NCBI RefSeq assembly: GCF_024679095.1
Contig: NC_066517.1
Location: 21,799,540 to 21,863,539, forward strand
Direction of reading: 5' to 3'
Source of the DNA: Eriocheir sinensis
Taxonomy: Eukaryota; Arthropoda; Malacostraca; Decapoda; Varunidae
Length of the DNA stretch: 64,000 nucleotides
Of the stretch, positions 1-13,138 are shown in pieces; within the stretch, counting starts at the first letter, position 1; every line of letters starts with the position of its first letter. The notes below the pieces were generated by a model. The model saw only the letters and a program-made list of their open reading frames with translations, was not told the DNA's origin and ran no database searches. The position numbers were made by a program, and so were the translations under genes.

Positions 1-237
1 GAATCAGCAATCATTATTAACAATCATCAGAGTTGACCAATCTTAAACTGAGCCTCTTAGAATCTTTAGGGTGCAAGCATCAATGGTTAAATACTAAGAC
101 TTCTAAGCTTAGTTTGTCTCATCTATATGTTCTATGAATTATAGTTATGTAATGCAGTTTTGAACCCTGTTAGATAATCCTGATGCTTTAAGGCCAGGGT
201 TGGCACTAACACCCCCCCCCCAAAAAAAAAAAAAAAA

Positions 238-322
<85 letters not shown>

Positions 323-325
323 TTT
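238..325. repeat. (AAT)n microsatellite after C/A homopolymers
   Basis: Poly-C, then poly-A, then about 28 AAT units. The poly-Ile and poly-Phe open frames here are produced by the repeat and are not genes. Confidence 0.98.
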
Positions 326-759
326 GAATTTATACCAAACATGGCTAAATTTTGTAAAAAAAATGTAGTTTTCCATCATATGAATAGATGAGTTCTACAT
401 ACATGTACATAAAACATTAGAACCAAGCAAGATCTCCCTAGGAAAAAAAAGTCTTCTTTCAATTCTGACCGGAAGTTCCTGGTCTCACATGCTTGTATTC
501 TTGTTGCTGCTTTGATGGACACAGGATTGGGAATAACACCTTTTATTCAAACCCAACACACTGGGTTTTGTTGTTTTGTTGTTTTGGGGTTGCTTTTTTT
601 TTTTTCATTTTCATTCATTTTTAAAAGTTAAGTGTTAAAATAAGCAATTAAAAAGTAATATTGAGTGAAACAAGAAATCATTTCCTGTACAGTACAAGTC
701 AGCAGAGACCAACTGGAAACACCTTGCCTTCAAGAAGTGTCTGTTCTACATATCACACA

Positions 760-937
760 TTAACCTCTTCACTACGAGCTGTCAAATCGCGCGCCCTTCC
801 CATATCCGAGTACTATACCCGAGAAGAAATAAAACACACACTGGCTGAAATGACCATGACGCAGTATACGCGTCACTCGGATATGCTACGAGAGACGAAA
901 TGACGCGTATACTGCGTCATCGGATGCAAGGGGTTAA
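760..937. mobile_element. Short TTAA-bounded inverted-repeat element (MITE)
   Basis: A 178-bp segment starts TTAACCTCTTC and ends with the near inverse GGGGTTAA, each at a TTAA tetranucleotide. Inside are inverted copies of TGACGCAGTATACGCGTCA and CCGAGTA/ACTCGGATA blocks that can fold into stems. TTAA target sites are typical of piggyBac-type transposition; no transposase is present. Confidence 0.5.
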
Positions 938-1663
938 ACCTTTTCTTTTGTTCTAAATTACACTCGACCCTCAATTTCCCGGGTATTGGATCTCCCAGAC
1001 TTATATAATCTGGGGTCCCACAATTGCCAGACATATGCTCATTCAATTCCGGAAATCAAAATAAAAGTCCAGGACACAAACTTGTGGTCCAGCTATGTCC
1101 GACGCTTTATGGCATATGCCTAACTCAGTCTGGCAATCAAAACAGGAGTCTGGCCATGCAACATATTCTGTCCCCCGGTCAGTATCCGCAACACTCGTTG
1201 GGTAACTGCATGAACGCCAGAGACATTTGTTTATTGTTGACTTGTTCTTTTAATAGGCCGTGCTGTGACCTTACATTTGCATGTAAAAAAAGCATTTTGT
1301 ACTAGAATCAAGTACCCAAATAGTATGCATTAGTATACAGGTAGTCCTCGAGTTATGACAGTTTGGTTCCATTAGGCAGGTCATAATTGGAAGTAAATCA
1401 ATTTACTCTGAAAAATAGAACAATTCAAATGTCCCACCATGGAAACAACAGCAATCTTGTGCTTCCTAACCCCCCTCCCCCGGCTTTGTCCTCATGCGCT
1501 CGCTTCACCCAAGCCCTGCATTTGGTTGACCCGTTAGCCACCCATCATTGCGCAACATTAAGCAATGAAGCTACTAAGTTTTGCAAAGACGGCAGCATTT
1601 GCCAAATGCCCTGCCAAGTCTATAAAAAAAAAAGACTATAAAAGACTATAAAAAAAAACACTA

Positions 1664-1760
1664 GCCTGCGCCAGAACGGGCTGGGCCGACCATCAGGACC
1701 CACCGGGAAGAAGCCTACCGGCGCAATAGGCCAAGACGTAAAAAAAAAAAAAAAAAAAAA
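1664..1760 (+). mobile_element. 5'-truncated SINE tail
   Basis: This segment (CCTGCGCCAGAACGGGCTGG ... AATAGGCCAAGACGT, poly-A) matches the 3' part of the fuller SINE at about 2270-2365, including the A-rich end. It is a 5'-truncated copy of the same family. Confidence 0.6.
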
Positions 1761-2042
1761 GTCATTGTGCAGGGGGTTGTGTTGGCAACGAGGCCAGTAT
1801 TTGTCAACAAAGGACCCATCATAGTTATAGGAATTGCCTTTATCTTCTGCGAATGTTTCGTTCAACTATGATTGCCATTTCCGGTAAATGGTCTCCTAAA
1901 ATAATTGTTGGTGCGGGAATACTGTGAGGGAGCTGTTGTTCTGGGATGCCTTTTAGGTTCCACTCAGTTGATTGACTGTCCAGTTTGTCTCACCCCGCCA
2001 CTGTGAGTTGCATGGGATAACGGGTAAATAGAATGCGGTGGC

Positions 2043-2376
2043 GGTGGCTGCATATCAGTTAGCGTTAGCGTGCCGGCCGCGCATTCACAGCGTTCTCCAC
2101 GATGTGGGTTCGAATCCGCCGCTAACCACCTGAGATTTTTCAGTCACCACCGAGTGGCCTAAGAGTACCCACATGCTGTCCTGAAGACCACCTATGAACC
2201 TGGACTCTAGAAGAAGCTGTGCAAGTGAAATTAAGAATGAGCCAAAAATAATGGCGCCACTATAAACAATTGCCTGCGCCATGACGGGCTCAGGCCGACC
2301 ATCAGGCCCCTGTGGGCTAGCCTACCAGCGCTATAGGCCAGATGTAAAAAAAATAATAATAATAATAAAAAAAAAG
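2043..2376 (+). mobile_element. tRNA-derived SINE
   Basis: The tRNA-like head has an A-box-like TTAGCGTTAGCG and a perfect B box (GGTTCGAATCC near 2109). A 200-bp body and an A-rich AAT-type tail follow. Loss of a proper cloverleaf and the poly-A tail show it is a SINE rather than a tRNA gene. Confidence 0.7.
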
Positions 2377-3737
2377 TCAAGATAAGTGGGTTGACTCACT
2401 CCACCCTTACTCAGCTGATGTGCTAGCAACTGGCATCTGATAAATATAGCAGCATGCTTTTATAGCAGACTGTAGGCCTACTGGTTGGTAAAGTAACAAC
2501 CACTAATTGTATAGTGAGTAGTACTTTCAGCTTGAGTTCCACAAGCAACTGAGGGGACACCATGGGTGGGTGGGCAGCCCACCTACCTTTCTCCCCTCCT
2601 GCCTTATCCCAGCCCACATGGGGTAAGGACAGGGTGAGGGTAGCAGTGGGGTAAGGGAGGGCAGGAGGCATGGGAATGCTGCTCTGCCCACAGTGAGATA
2701 TTTAAAATGTCAACTCATTGCTCAACCGAGTATTACTAATATTACTGGCCTGGTCATAAGTGCGAGCGGTCATAAGTCGCATACGTCATAACTCTAGGAC
2801 TTCCTGTAATATTTTTAGCCACCCAGAGAGTTGAAAAGAAAATAACAAACATTACATCCCTGCTGCCAACACTGGCTGTTTACATAAATCAGCTGAGCAG
2901 CTACTTGTAGTTATCATTCAGTTTCTATTACCCATTTGATATTTCCATTATTTTATTTTTAAAGATAGAAACTTTCATTGGAATATAGTTTTCAGTAGAA
3001 CAATATGCTTTAGCACCTGGAGTCAAAAAAGAAAATTACTGGCACTTCATGACTACCATTGACAGTGCGTCCTTTGTTGACTTGTAATGAAAGTCTTCAA
3101 ATAACTTGTTTCAGTTTATCTTTCTTAAACGTGCGGCTTGAATGTGCAGAACAAACTGTGGTAAACATCTGGGGCAAGTACTGAATACAGGATATTGCTG
3201 AACCCAGTATGGTAAACGTCTGGGAACAGCCCCAGGCCCCGGACTGTAGCGATTCCTTCCTGGACTTTTTGTGGTTCCCGGACACATGCTTCCCCCTATT
3301 ATTCCCGGACACTGAGGTTCGAATATACTTTGCAATTGCTTATTTTAACTAATTTACATATAAATAGGATGAAAATCAAAATAAACAATAAACAATAAAA
3401 CACTTAACAACAAAAAACTATCCCCCCTCAAAAAATTAGCCCCATGAAAAAGTGGGTTTAAAAAAGTGTCTGCCAACCCTGTATAAGGCACACCTCCACA
3501 AGACAGAGGACACCTGATAAAACCTGTTGATGGCAAAATATTTCTTGGCTGCGGCAGTGCTTGCATCCCTGTCATTCTAGAGGCCTCAATTCAAAGGATC
3601 TAATTTCCTTACTCTAACAACAGGCACCTCATCAATACTTTTGTAACGTCATGGAACAATTACAGCCTACTCAAGACAGGAACTCGACTCAACAGGGAAG
3701 ATGAAAACCACAAAGGAGGTTAATCCAAAAGACTTAC
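2377..3737. other. HD-PTP intron 12 sequence, no exon seen
   Basis: This stretch downstream of the last visible HD-PTP donor has no frame resembling a tyrosine-phosphatase domain. It contains a C/G-rich patch near 2550-2670 and a CCCGGACAC-rich patch near 3220-3315, both unassigned. The intron also takes in 1-2376 and runs off the left edge. Confidence 0.6.
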
Positions 3738-6344
3738 ACTTGACACAATGTTGGGCAAGTTGCTCCCAGAGACTGGCAGCTGCTGGGCGGACGTGGCGGC
3801 GGCAGCAGCGGCGGCCGAGGACGTAACATCAGGAGCTGTGCCAGACTGAGCAGGAGCTTGTCCTCCCACACCTGCTGGCTCTGCTGTGCTGCTGCTTCCT
3901 GCTGGCTGGGGCATGAGGGGTGACCACTGGGAGTTGGGGGGGGAGGTGAGTTCAATACCAGACAAGAGATCCAAGTTGGAGATGCCAGAGGTTGCTGAGG
4001 TGGCCGTGGTGGTGGTGGTGGTGGTGGTGGTGGTGGCAGCAGTGGTGGAGGTAGCTCCCTGCGGGTGTTGAGGTGGTACAGGTGGTCTAGGCTGCTGCTG
4101 CTGCTGAGGCAAGGGTTGCTGGGATGGATGTGGCTGCTGGGGCTGAACGGGTGGCTGTTGTGATGGCTGGAGGGGCACTTGCTGTGGCTGCTGGGGTTGC
4201 TGTGTGTAGGGGTACTGTTGGGAGTGAGCCGGGTACTGTCCTGGGTGTTGCTGCAGCTTAACTGGGTACTGGTGTGTCTGATGTTGAGGGTAGGCTTGCT
4301 GTGGATACTGCTGTGGCTGCTGAGAGTAAGTCTGACCATGCTGTTGCTGTGATTTCTGTTGTGGTGGTTGCTGTGACGGTGCTTGTTGTGTCTGGGGAAG
4401 TCTGGGCTGATACTGTGGTTGTTGCTGCTGCTGCTGCTGCTGCTGTTGACTGCCAGTATACTGGGCCCACAGCATTGGCTGATTATACTGAGCCCCTGGC
4501 ACAAAGGAACTGGGTACAGGCGCAGGAGTTGTCTTGGGGCCTGCTTGGTTGACATCGGTAGTGGCTGTGGTAGTTGCTGTGGTGGTGGCTAAGGTGTTGG
4601 AGAATGGGCAATCCGGCATGCCAGACTTGCTGGTGTTGGTGGAGGCAGAGCCAGCCTGGCTGACGCTGGTGGATGCGATGCCACCCTGCGGATAATTGGC
4701 ATACATATTCCAGTGGGTGTAGAGGTTAGCTGCCTGTGGGGTGGTGACTGATAAGCTGGAGAATGTCTGCAATGGATGTCTTGGTCCTGCCTGGGTGCTG
4801 ACTGGTGGTGGCTGGCCCTTAATTGATGGCTCAGCCTGGCCTGCATAGATAGACTGGTTGGAGTACACCACACCACCTGCCTTGCTAACATTCTGCTTAC
4901 TGTTGGCTGAGTAGTGGGAGCCTGCTTGGATGTACATGGAGCCAATGTACTGGCCTTGGTTCTGGGCATACTGGAAAGGGTGGTAGCTCTGTGGGGTCAC
5001 TGCTCCTGCTGCTGCTGGGGTGGAGACAGTTCCGGTCTGTTGCTGGTAGTAGCCATAGTAGCCCTGGGTATTGGTGCCATGGACCTGTGGGGTCTGTGCA
5101 GTCCTTGGCGGTCCACTGGTTGTTGCTGTGTGTGTGGTTGCTCCGTAACTGGTGGGTAGAGGGGCTGAATATCCTGGGGCTGGCTGTGGCTGCGGAGCCT
5201 GGGGTTGTGGTTGCTGGGGAGGCTGTGGCCGTGTTTGCTGTGGCTGTTGTGGCTGCTGTGTCTGCTGAGGCTGATGCTGAGTTACTCCCATGGGTGTAGT
5301 GTGCTGCACTGGGGTCTGAGGTGTACCAGAAGTATGTGTGCTAGTAGCTCCTGCAGGCAAGTTCTGATAGCCATAGTAAGGATACTGAGAACCATAACTG
5401 TAAGGGCCAGTGTGCTGACCTCCAGGCTGGGTGGGCATGTAACCTCCTGGGTGGCTGGCTGTAGTGGAGGCTGGCTGAGGGGCAACTGCCGTACTGGCAG
5501 GTGCTGGGGCTGAAGTGTTTGCTGCAGACCCTGTGGAGCTCTGAGCTGGGACATAGCCCATCCCACCAGAGGCAGCTGGGTAGGTGGAGGCTCCAGTCTG
5601 CTGTGGGTAGTATTGGCTCCCTGGGGCACTGTAAGGGGTCTTGTAAGGGGAGCCTGAGGTGTGTGGGGCAGGGGAGGGGCCTGGGGAGGGGGCCGAGGGG
5701 TGATATGCTGAGGTTGGCCCAGTGTAACTTGTAGTGTAGCCTCCAGCACTCGCCTGTCCACTGCATGAGGTCAAGGGATCACTCTGCTCAGAGCCTAAAG
5801 GAGCAGGTCTCACGCCACTGACGTAGGAGGCATTGGGATCATACCCTACCGCCCCGGGGTGTGTGGCTGCCATGCTTGCTCCAGGCACTCCTGCTGTTGC
5901 CATGCCACTGCCACCCTTCATATGCTGCAGGTAATCTTTCAGCTTGGGTCCTCCTCCTGTACTTGAGGTCACATCTACATTAGTGGGCTGTTTTGGCAAT
6001 GCTGTGCCTTTCTTAGCTCCAAGGACACCTCCAGTAAATTTCTTCACATTTGCAGAAAGCATTTCTTCCCTCTCCTCATCCTGGACCCTACACACAGACT
6101 TGACTCTGGAGGACAGCTTGTTGACCTGTCCTTCCAGCTTGTGATAGAACTCCTTAGCATCCTCAGCCTTCTTCAGGATGTTGAGGTAAGCATTATATGA
6201 TGCCATGAGGGATGAAATCATCTCTGCCCGCTGTGCCTGCACCTGGTTGGTCAGCCTCCGTGTGGTGGCATAGGCAGCGTTGGCCTCTGAGAGTGCCTGC
6301 AGGATGTTGCCCTGAGCAGCCATGTTTTGCTCCAACAAGGCAAC
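3738..6344 (-). CDS. PTPN23: HD-PTP exon 12: end of V domain and giant Pro/Gln-rich region
   Basis: A single 2607-bp exon encodes 869 residues, about residues 615-1483 of the protein. The first hundred or so finish the V domain (ALSEANAAYATTRR, ASYNAYLNILKKAEDAKEFY). The remaining roughly 765 residues are low complexity: P/Q/S/T/Y/G-rich, with a run of ten Gln near 4420-4450, a poly-Thr tract encoded by a GGT-type microsatellite near 4000-4037, an Ala run near 3800, and repeated aromatic motifs such as YYGYYQQQ and YPYYGYQ. A PSAP motif near 5688-5700 fits a late-domain (TSG101 UEV) binding site. The human region is, from memory, a little over 400 residues, so this one is unusually long. Long open frames on other strands and frames here are by-products of its composition. 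Confidence 0.9.
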
Positions 6345-9300
6345 CTGAAGCAGCCACAAAATAGGAACAGTAAATACACTTGAAATATTAGAGATATCAC
6401 CAGACTTTAACTTCATATTCATCTGCTGACTAAACAAATAACTTTGAATCAGTATCAAAAGAACAGTATCATTGTAGCACATTTAGATAGACAGACCTGA
6501 GGCAGCTACAAAATATTAAGTGAATACATATAAAATATGACCACAACTGAAAATTATCGACTTAAATATTACTCTGCTGATTTCACAAATAATTTTGCTC
6601 CATTATCAAATCAACAGTATCATTACGACATATCTAAACAGATCACAGAGGAGTTGACCCACCAATTTGTCGTGCTTTTTCAGTTCTGTCTTAAAGAAGT
6701 CCTCCATGTCCTCTTGGTTGGTCACAAGCTGCTTGGTGACGTCATCATTATGGATGTCCGTGCGCAGCTGAGCATCCCACTTGGAGCGCTGTGCCTGCAT
6801 CTCATGGACCTTGCCGAGCAGCCGCTTCACCTCCTGCTTGGCTGCCGGGTCTCCTTGGGCTGCAGAGGAGACAGAAATTCAAATATTGCATGACTAATCA
6901 GACAAGATAACCAAAGAAGAAAACAGGTAAATTTACACAGATGATACCACAAGTTTTGATGAGTATTGTCCAACTCATAGATCACATTGACAAAACAGAT
7001 AAGCACACACAATCATTACTACAAGTTTTGACAATTAGGGGCAATGTCACACTTCAAGATCACACTAGCAATAAACATGAATCTACAAAGACCAAACTAT
7101 AGCCATTGAAGAATAGAAGCAATGTCTTGAAGATGAGCAATGTTTTGATGTAACAGTTGTTTTCTAAGAATAGGAGCAATGTCATAATGCAGAAGCACAT
7201 ATAAAATTGAGGATGATAACTTGATACAGCAGTTTCTCAAGGCTCAAGGGAAGCATATTTGAGACAAAGAGAATAAGGATGGTATGCTCAGATATAACCA
7301 CCTCCAGCATCAACTATTTCCAAAGGTCAAAAAGGAAATCAGTCAGGTTCTAGTGTGTTTTTAAGGTTCATGGTACAGAAGAAGTGTCAAACTACCACTA
7401 GGGTCATTAAACTGTCCAAGGAAATGTTCAAAACTCCTACAAAACTTTGCCAAATACGTGAGCTTTGGTGCCTAACTGCTTAAGAATGCATCCCCAAGTC
7501 TCTATACAGCAATTTTGAAGATAAGAAGCAAAACCTCTTTCTTAGACCAGACTCTGAGTAACACCCACCCTCAACGCTGGTCATGGAGGGAATGGCGGCC
7601 AGCACTTGGTCCAGAGGCTTGGAGAGGAGCTGCAGGTTGGGGAGGTGGGTGGTGATGGCACGGTGGAGGGCCATGTTGTTGTCCTGGGCGCTTTGAGTGG
7701 CCTCTCGGTACTTGCCTGCCTCGCGTTTCAGTTCGCCAAGGATCATGTTGGGTCCTCTCTTCCCCATCATGGCCAGGAACTCTTTCTCCTTTTCATCCTC
7801 CTCCTGCATAGAATATATTGTGTCATCATCAGCCATTGCAAGCATTATTTCTTACCCATGTCACCCATCTATGCTAGGGAATCATTCTCCTTCTCTTCCT
7901 CCTCTTGTGCAGAAAAGGTGTAACCATCACCCGTGCCTCTATCTCAAGTGCTAGAGCTTATTCATGTCACCCATCTATGCTAGGGAATCATTCACCTTCT
8001 CATCCTCCTCCTGGGTAGAATATTGTGTCACCATCACCCTTGTCTATATCTCCAGCAATAATTTCGAACATGGATGCCTTCTAGGAGTTAGTTTTGTCAC
8101 ATGAGAAGTTAATACAATGTTAAAATAGACCTAAGCATAAGATTTACCGCAAGCATTTTCTTTATGTCTTCTAAAGCTGCATTTATGTCATGGGAGAAGT
8201 TAGATATCTTTGCCATGATGTCTGTCAGCTTCTTGACCCCGCTGCTGGCATTCAGGTCGGCACAGCTCTCCACAAGTTCCTGTAAATACACAATAACCTC
8301 AGTTTTCCCATCAGTATGTCATTTGCTTTCTACTAGAGAGAACCACCTCTTCCTTAATGTTCATAAATTACCTAAATCATACTGAGTCATCCAGAATGCC
8401 TCATTATTCAAAGTCAAAAGACTGGACCTGACTTACAAGACTTGTGATAACATTCTTTAAGTGCAAGTTTAATAAAAATAGATTCAGAAAGAGGTAAACA
8501 CCAAATCAACTCAAATACTGTATTGAAACCAGGTAAATAACAGTAATATTCTCCTCAATTACTTATTACTTGGTGGTACTCTTGATTCTTGAAGGACTAC
8601 CTGTTTCCCCAGTGTTTGGTCATCAAAATTGCCAGTCTTTTTATTTCTGGTATATGGAGTAGACCATGAGCTCAAATATATATAAACAATGAAAAATGGC
8701 CACAAAGAATCAACAAATTTCATTGCTGAGGTGTCTTGATACTCCCATCTTGAGCAAGTATTATCATCTTACAGGCAGAAGTAAAGAATGACAGCTGCAC
8801 AACTTAATACAGCTATAAAAAGGTGCACTCGAAGGTCAATCAGGCTGCCAGAACCCTTACCTGTGGCAGAGAATCTGAGTTGGAGTCTAGGGCAAGGGTG
8901 TCCAGCTGCATGGAGGCAAGGTAAGTCTCCAGCTCCTCATTCTTCTCCTGTATCGCCGTGCCCACCTGCCGCAGCAGCTTGGCCTTTTCCTCACTATGGA
9001 CAGAACAACATATACCACTCACTCACTCTATCCCATGACACTTTGTTGATGTAGTTGGGGCACCACTAAAAGTGTTCCAATCATTCTTTTCCACCCATCT
9101 CTGTCCTCCACTGCTCTTTGTCATATGTGTATATTTTTTTCAAGACAAAATTAAACAAAAATAAATCCCTGAAACTTGGCAATCACTCCCTTGCAAAAAC
9201 TCATCCTCTCTTCTGGCCACTTGTTCTTTACTCTTATTGCTGGAATAGTGTTTAGCAGGCTTTTTATTTATTTTTTATTTTATGCCCTTGAGCTGTTTCC

Positions 9301-12300
9301 ACTCCTGTTAAAAAAAAGAAAAAAAAAGGGGGGTGGGGGCTAAGGACAACCTGCCTGGACCCACCTGTACATGGAGGACGCCTGGTGAGCCTCCAGTGGC
9401 ACCAGCTTCTGGAAGATGTCCTGGCCCGACACCTCCACATCGTTGACACTGAAAGCGATGCCCTTCACTAGTGAGGCGCCCTTCACCTCGGGCAGGGAGG
9501 CGATGGGAGGCACCTTCTCATGGTAAACAAACTCATTCTCCTTCTGGGCGGCGGTGAGCTTGCCTCCCATCACGTCGTGGGAGAACGTCAGGCTCTCCGT
9601 TATGAGCTGGAAAGACGCATTAGATGACTAAAGGGAGAAAACATTTTCCAATTGGTAAGTGGCAGAGTGATGCTAATTCTCAAGATAGTGCTTTTATACA
9701 AGCAATTGATCTGCATACGAGTCTGAGCACTAATGTCGTGGCAGAATATGAGACTCTCCTTCACAAACTGACGACACATCAGATAATGTCATGTTACTAA
9801 AGCAAGGAAATATTATATGATTAATAATATACTTGACCACTCTTAATATCTAAAAGAATGCTATTAAACAAATGAACTAGAGGTAATTCTAAGCTATTCT
9901 AACAATATCTTGGCATTAAACCCCCTTTCTTCAACAGTAAAGAAGCACTAAGATACCTGCATGGCAAAAAGTACACACAGTTCCCCTCAGGGTATGCTGT
10001 TGACTACATGTACCAAGCTATGTATGAAAAGGCATCATAATTCAAACCTTCGTAGGCCTCTGATCGCCCTGACAAGGCAAATCACCCAACTTGACAGGAA
10101 AGCCCCCACATGGAAAGTCCAGCAAAAAAATAAAAACACATTTCAGTTAACACACAAGACAAGACTTAACATGTATCAAGACAAAAGAAATTAGGCTCTA
10201 AAAAGAGTGACACAGAAACTAAGGAACAGATTAAAGAACTAAAACACACAAAAAGATAATCAATATAAGTCAACCCAATCCAAGGTCGCAATAAATTTTA
10301 ACCTAACAGAAAAAGTAATAGTAGTAGAAGTAGTCAATATAAAACACAAGGCTGTGCTCAATTCAACAACATATTGCAAAAACACCAAACATGAACTGAA
10401 CATATAAACACAAGACAGTAATTAGTTTTTCTTTACAGGAGCAGCCCATTGTAGGCATCTTTTCACTTTCTAGCCCTTCGTGTCATGCATCTCCTTTGCT
10501 ATAAAAAATAACACTCAACAAAGACCCCAATCAAATCAGCTCTCCCCACCTCTTGCTGCTCCAGGTTCTTGGCCAGCTTTGAGGCTTCGGTCAAACCATC
10601 AACCGCTGCCTGGTAGTAGGCGAGGCGCTCCCCCATCTTCTGCTGCTCCTCTGCCTGCATCCCCTGGTACAGCAACGCCACAGCTCCATGGTATGCCATT
10701 TTGAACTCACAGTACCTCCGCCACATCTGTTATAAAATAAAATGGAATAAGTAAAAATTAATAAACAAACTAAATTTTATTGGTGTTTGAACATGCAGTG
10801 TGGCTCATTCTGTGGTGCATCTTTCTGCCTGTGACATATATATGCAGTCTTCTCTATTTAGAATGACACTGTACCTTTGACACAACTGTAATGAGATATA
10901 CACATTAGCAGGCCTTCTTCTTGGAGATATGATGGTAGTTGTTGCTAGAGTTTAAACTTTCTTATGAAGGGTACAGGGGTATTATTACAGGCACAGAGTT
11001 GTTTAGTTTATAATTTACCTATCCTGCTAAACTGACTATGAATTTCAATGGAGTGATACAATGAGGTCCATTCTACTGGTCCAGCATTCTTCTCCTATGA
11101 ATAAAATTTGTCTTATTCACTGAGAATGATCAAACTGTCTTCTCTTCCTCTGACATTACAGTAATTTTTTCTTCCTTACTGAAAGCCAACACCAACCAAA
11201 ATGTGTAGTAACTATTATGATGGAGGTGAATGAAGGATGAATAATGATAATGATGATAAAAGGTAAATTTTCTGCCCACCTTTAGTTTTCTGGATCCAAC
11301 AATCTCGTTAACAACTGCGTCTGTGGACTTCCCAGGCCAGAGGCTCTTCATGGCATTCTTCAGGTACTCCACCACCTGCATGGCTACTTTGGCTGCAAGG
11401 ACGAATAAATAAACAATAAATAAATATTCACTCGTATGATATAGAAGTTTAATTCTGAAAAACAATCCACAACATACATTTCTGAACCTCAAGTTACAGT
11501 CAAATATTTTTTAATTCACTAATTTTAAAAGTAAATATAAAGTGGTCTTTTTCTGTTTTTTGTAATTTGTTTTTCCCTCATAAGTTTATTTCTTTACTGT
11601 AAAAAAAGACAAATCAAGAGTGCAATTTTTTTCAATATGTCATTAAGTCCACAAGATGTGGATGAATGATAATAAAACTGAAATACAAAACCATAAGCAA
11701 TCTACAAGACCCCATATGGCACAAATAGAGGCACAAAGCTCATGTTTGATCCATTATTAGCTGATAATGAGCTTTTACTCACTTAATAATACATCAAGAC
11801 ACACACCATGCAATACCCTCTTATATATCATGGCAAATAAAACTCAAACACCCAAAACCCGCCTTCACATCACAGCAGAACAGGATCAAAGGGTAATGTC
11901 GTACCTATGATGGTGGGCTTGCGGTTGTCAGTCATACTCTTCTCGAGAATGCACTCCTGAGCCTGGGCGAGTGCCACATTGTACATGAAGGTGAGGAGCG
12001 TTGGGCTGAGGTCTGACTCCCGGGGCTGAGGGTAAGTCTCCCGTAGGTGCTGGAGAGAGAAAAAGCAGTCATTATTATTATATGCTGAACATTATTATTA
12101 TTATTATTATTACTATTATTATTTGATAGTGATGGGAGGAGGGGGGAATTGTGCAACTGATAATAATAGGAATGGATTTACTTGGAGATTGAATATTTCC
12201 TTTATATTCCACATTTTTAGCAGATCTAAACATTGCTATCATCACTATCAATTATCTGTGCATGAGCAGTATGGGGAAAGGGATTTGATAAACCTTGAAT

Positions 12301-13058
12301 TAATTAAAAAGTAAAGCCTGAGTTAAAACATCTATCTATCCATCTATACCTCTTATCCCCTTAGAGCACAACCCAAACTCAGTAGAACCATGTACTATAT
12401 ATCATACCCCTACCTCTAAACGTAAGAAATAAACCCTTTAATCCAATTAACTGACAAGGCATCCTAAGTGACCCAATGGACTATAATGCAGGTTATTCAT
12501 AGGCACAAAGTTGCAGGATTTTTCTACTGAACTCGGCTGGCGTGGGATGTGTAGAGTCTGCCAGTTGCTTTGAACACTATTTGCTCAAAAGTATAATTAT
12601 GGCAGTTTTTTGTTTTTTTCTACAAGGGCGACAAACAAAAGCAGGAACAAAAAGGCCCGATAGTTACTCCAACAAAAGAAAACAGAACAAGAGGTCAAAA
12701 GAGAGGTCAATCTTGGGTTGAGAGATGTCCTGATACTCTTGTTTTGAAGTGTTTTGATGCTGCTTTTTTTTACACTATACGCCTCCTGTCACCAACCTGG
12801 AAGGCCCATGCGGCACACTGGAAATGGGTGCAGCTGATCTTCATGCCATCAGGGGTGTTCCTTGCATCCATGGCCCCAAGGTCTGTGTGCAGCGCCCCGA
12901 TGTTGTAGAGGATGCACGCCATCTCGTACTTGATGTCCGCCACATTGTACACCACGCTGGAGTATATGTCGTACCTGTTGAAGGAGGAGAGTATGTCACA
13001 TATGAATAGAGACAGTAAGAGGAGGAGTGACATTTTACAAACATGCCACTAAAAGTCC

Positions 13059-13138
<80 letters not shown>

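Larger units (their letters stand above)
1339..2818. mobile_element. Degenerate DNA transposon with TA-flanked terminal inverted repeats (pogo/Tigger-like), hosting SINEs
   Basis: The left end CAGGTAGTCCTCGAGTTATGAC and the right end, read inverted as CAGGAAGTCCTAGAGTTATGAC, pair with two or three mismatches and both abut TA. The sequence resembles pogo/Tigger-type termini. The 1.5-kb interior has no transposase frame and contains two SINE insertions. Confidence 0.5.

Noticed and set aside
3720..3737. Open frame continuing past the last HD-PTP codon to a stop at 3720
   Set aside because: It follows a consensus GTAAGT donor in phase 0; the five residues before the stop are intronic read-through.
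3734..5766. Several 100-270 residue frames on both strands overlapping the HD-PTP proline-rich exon
   Set aside because: They are shifted readings of CAG/CCT-rich coding DNA with no independent signature.
6345..6482. Upstream extension of the big HD-PTP frame with its own Met
   Set aside because: An acceptor at 6346-6345 joins in phase with KKHDKL of the previous exon and restores the conserved family sequence; the extension is intron.
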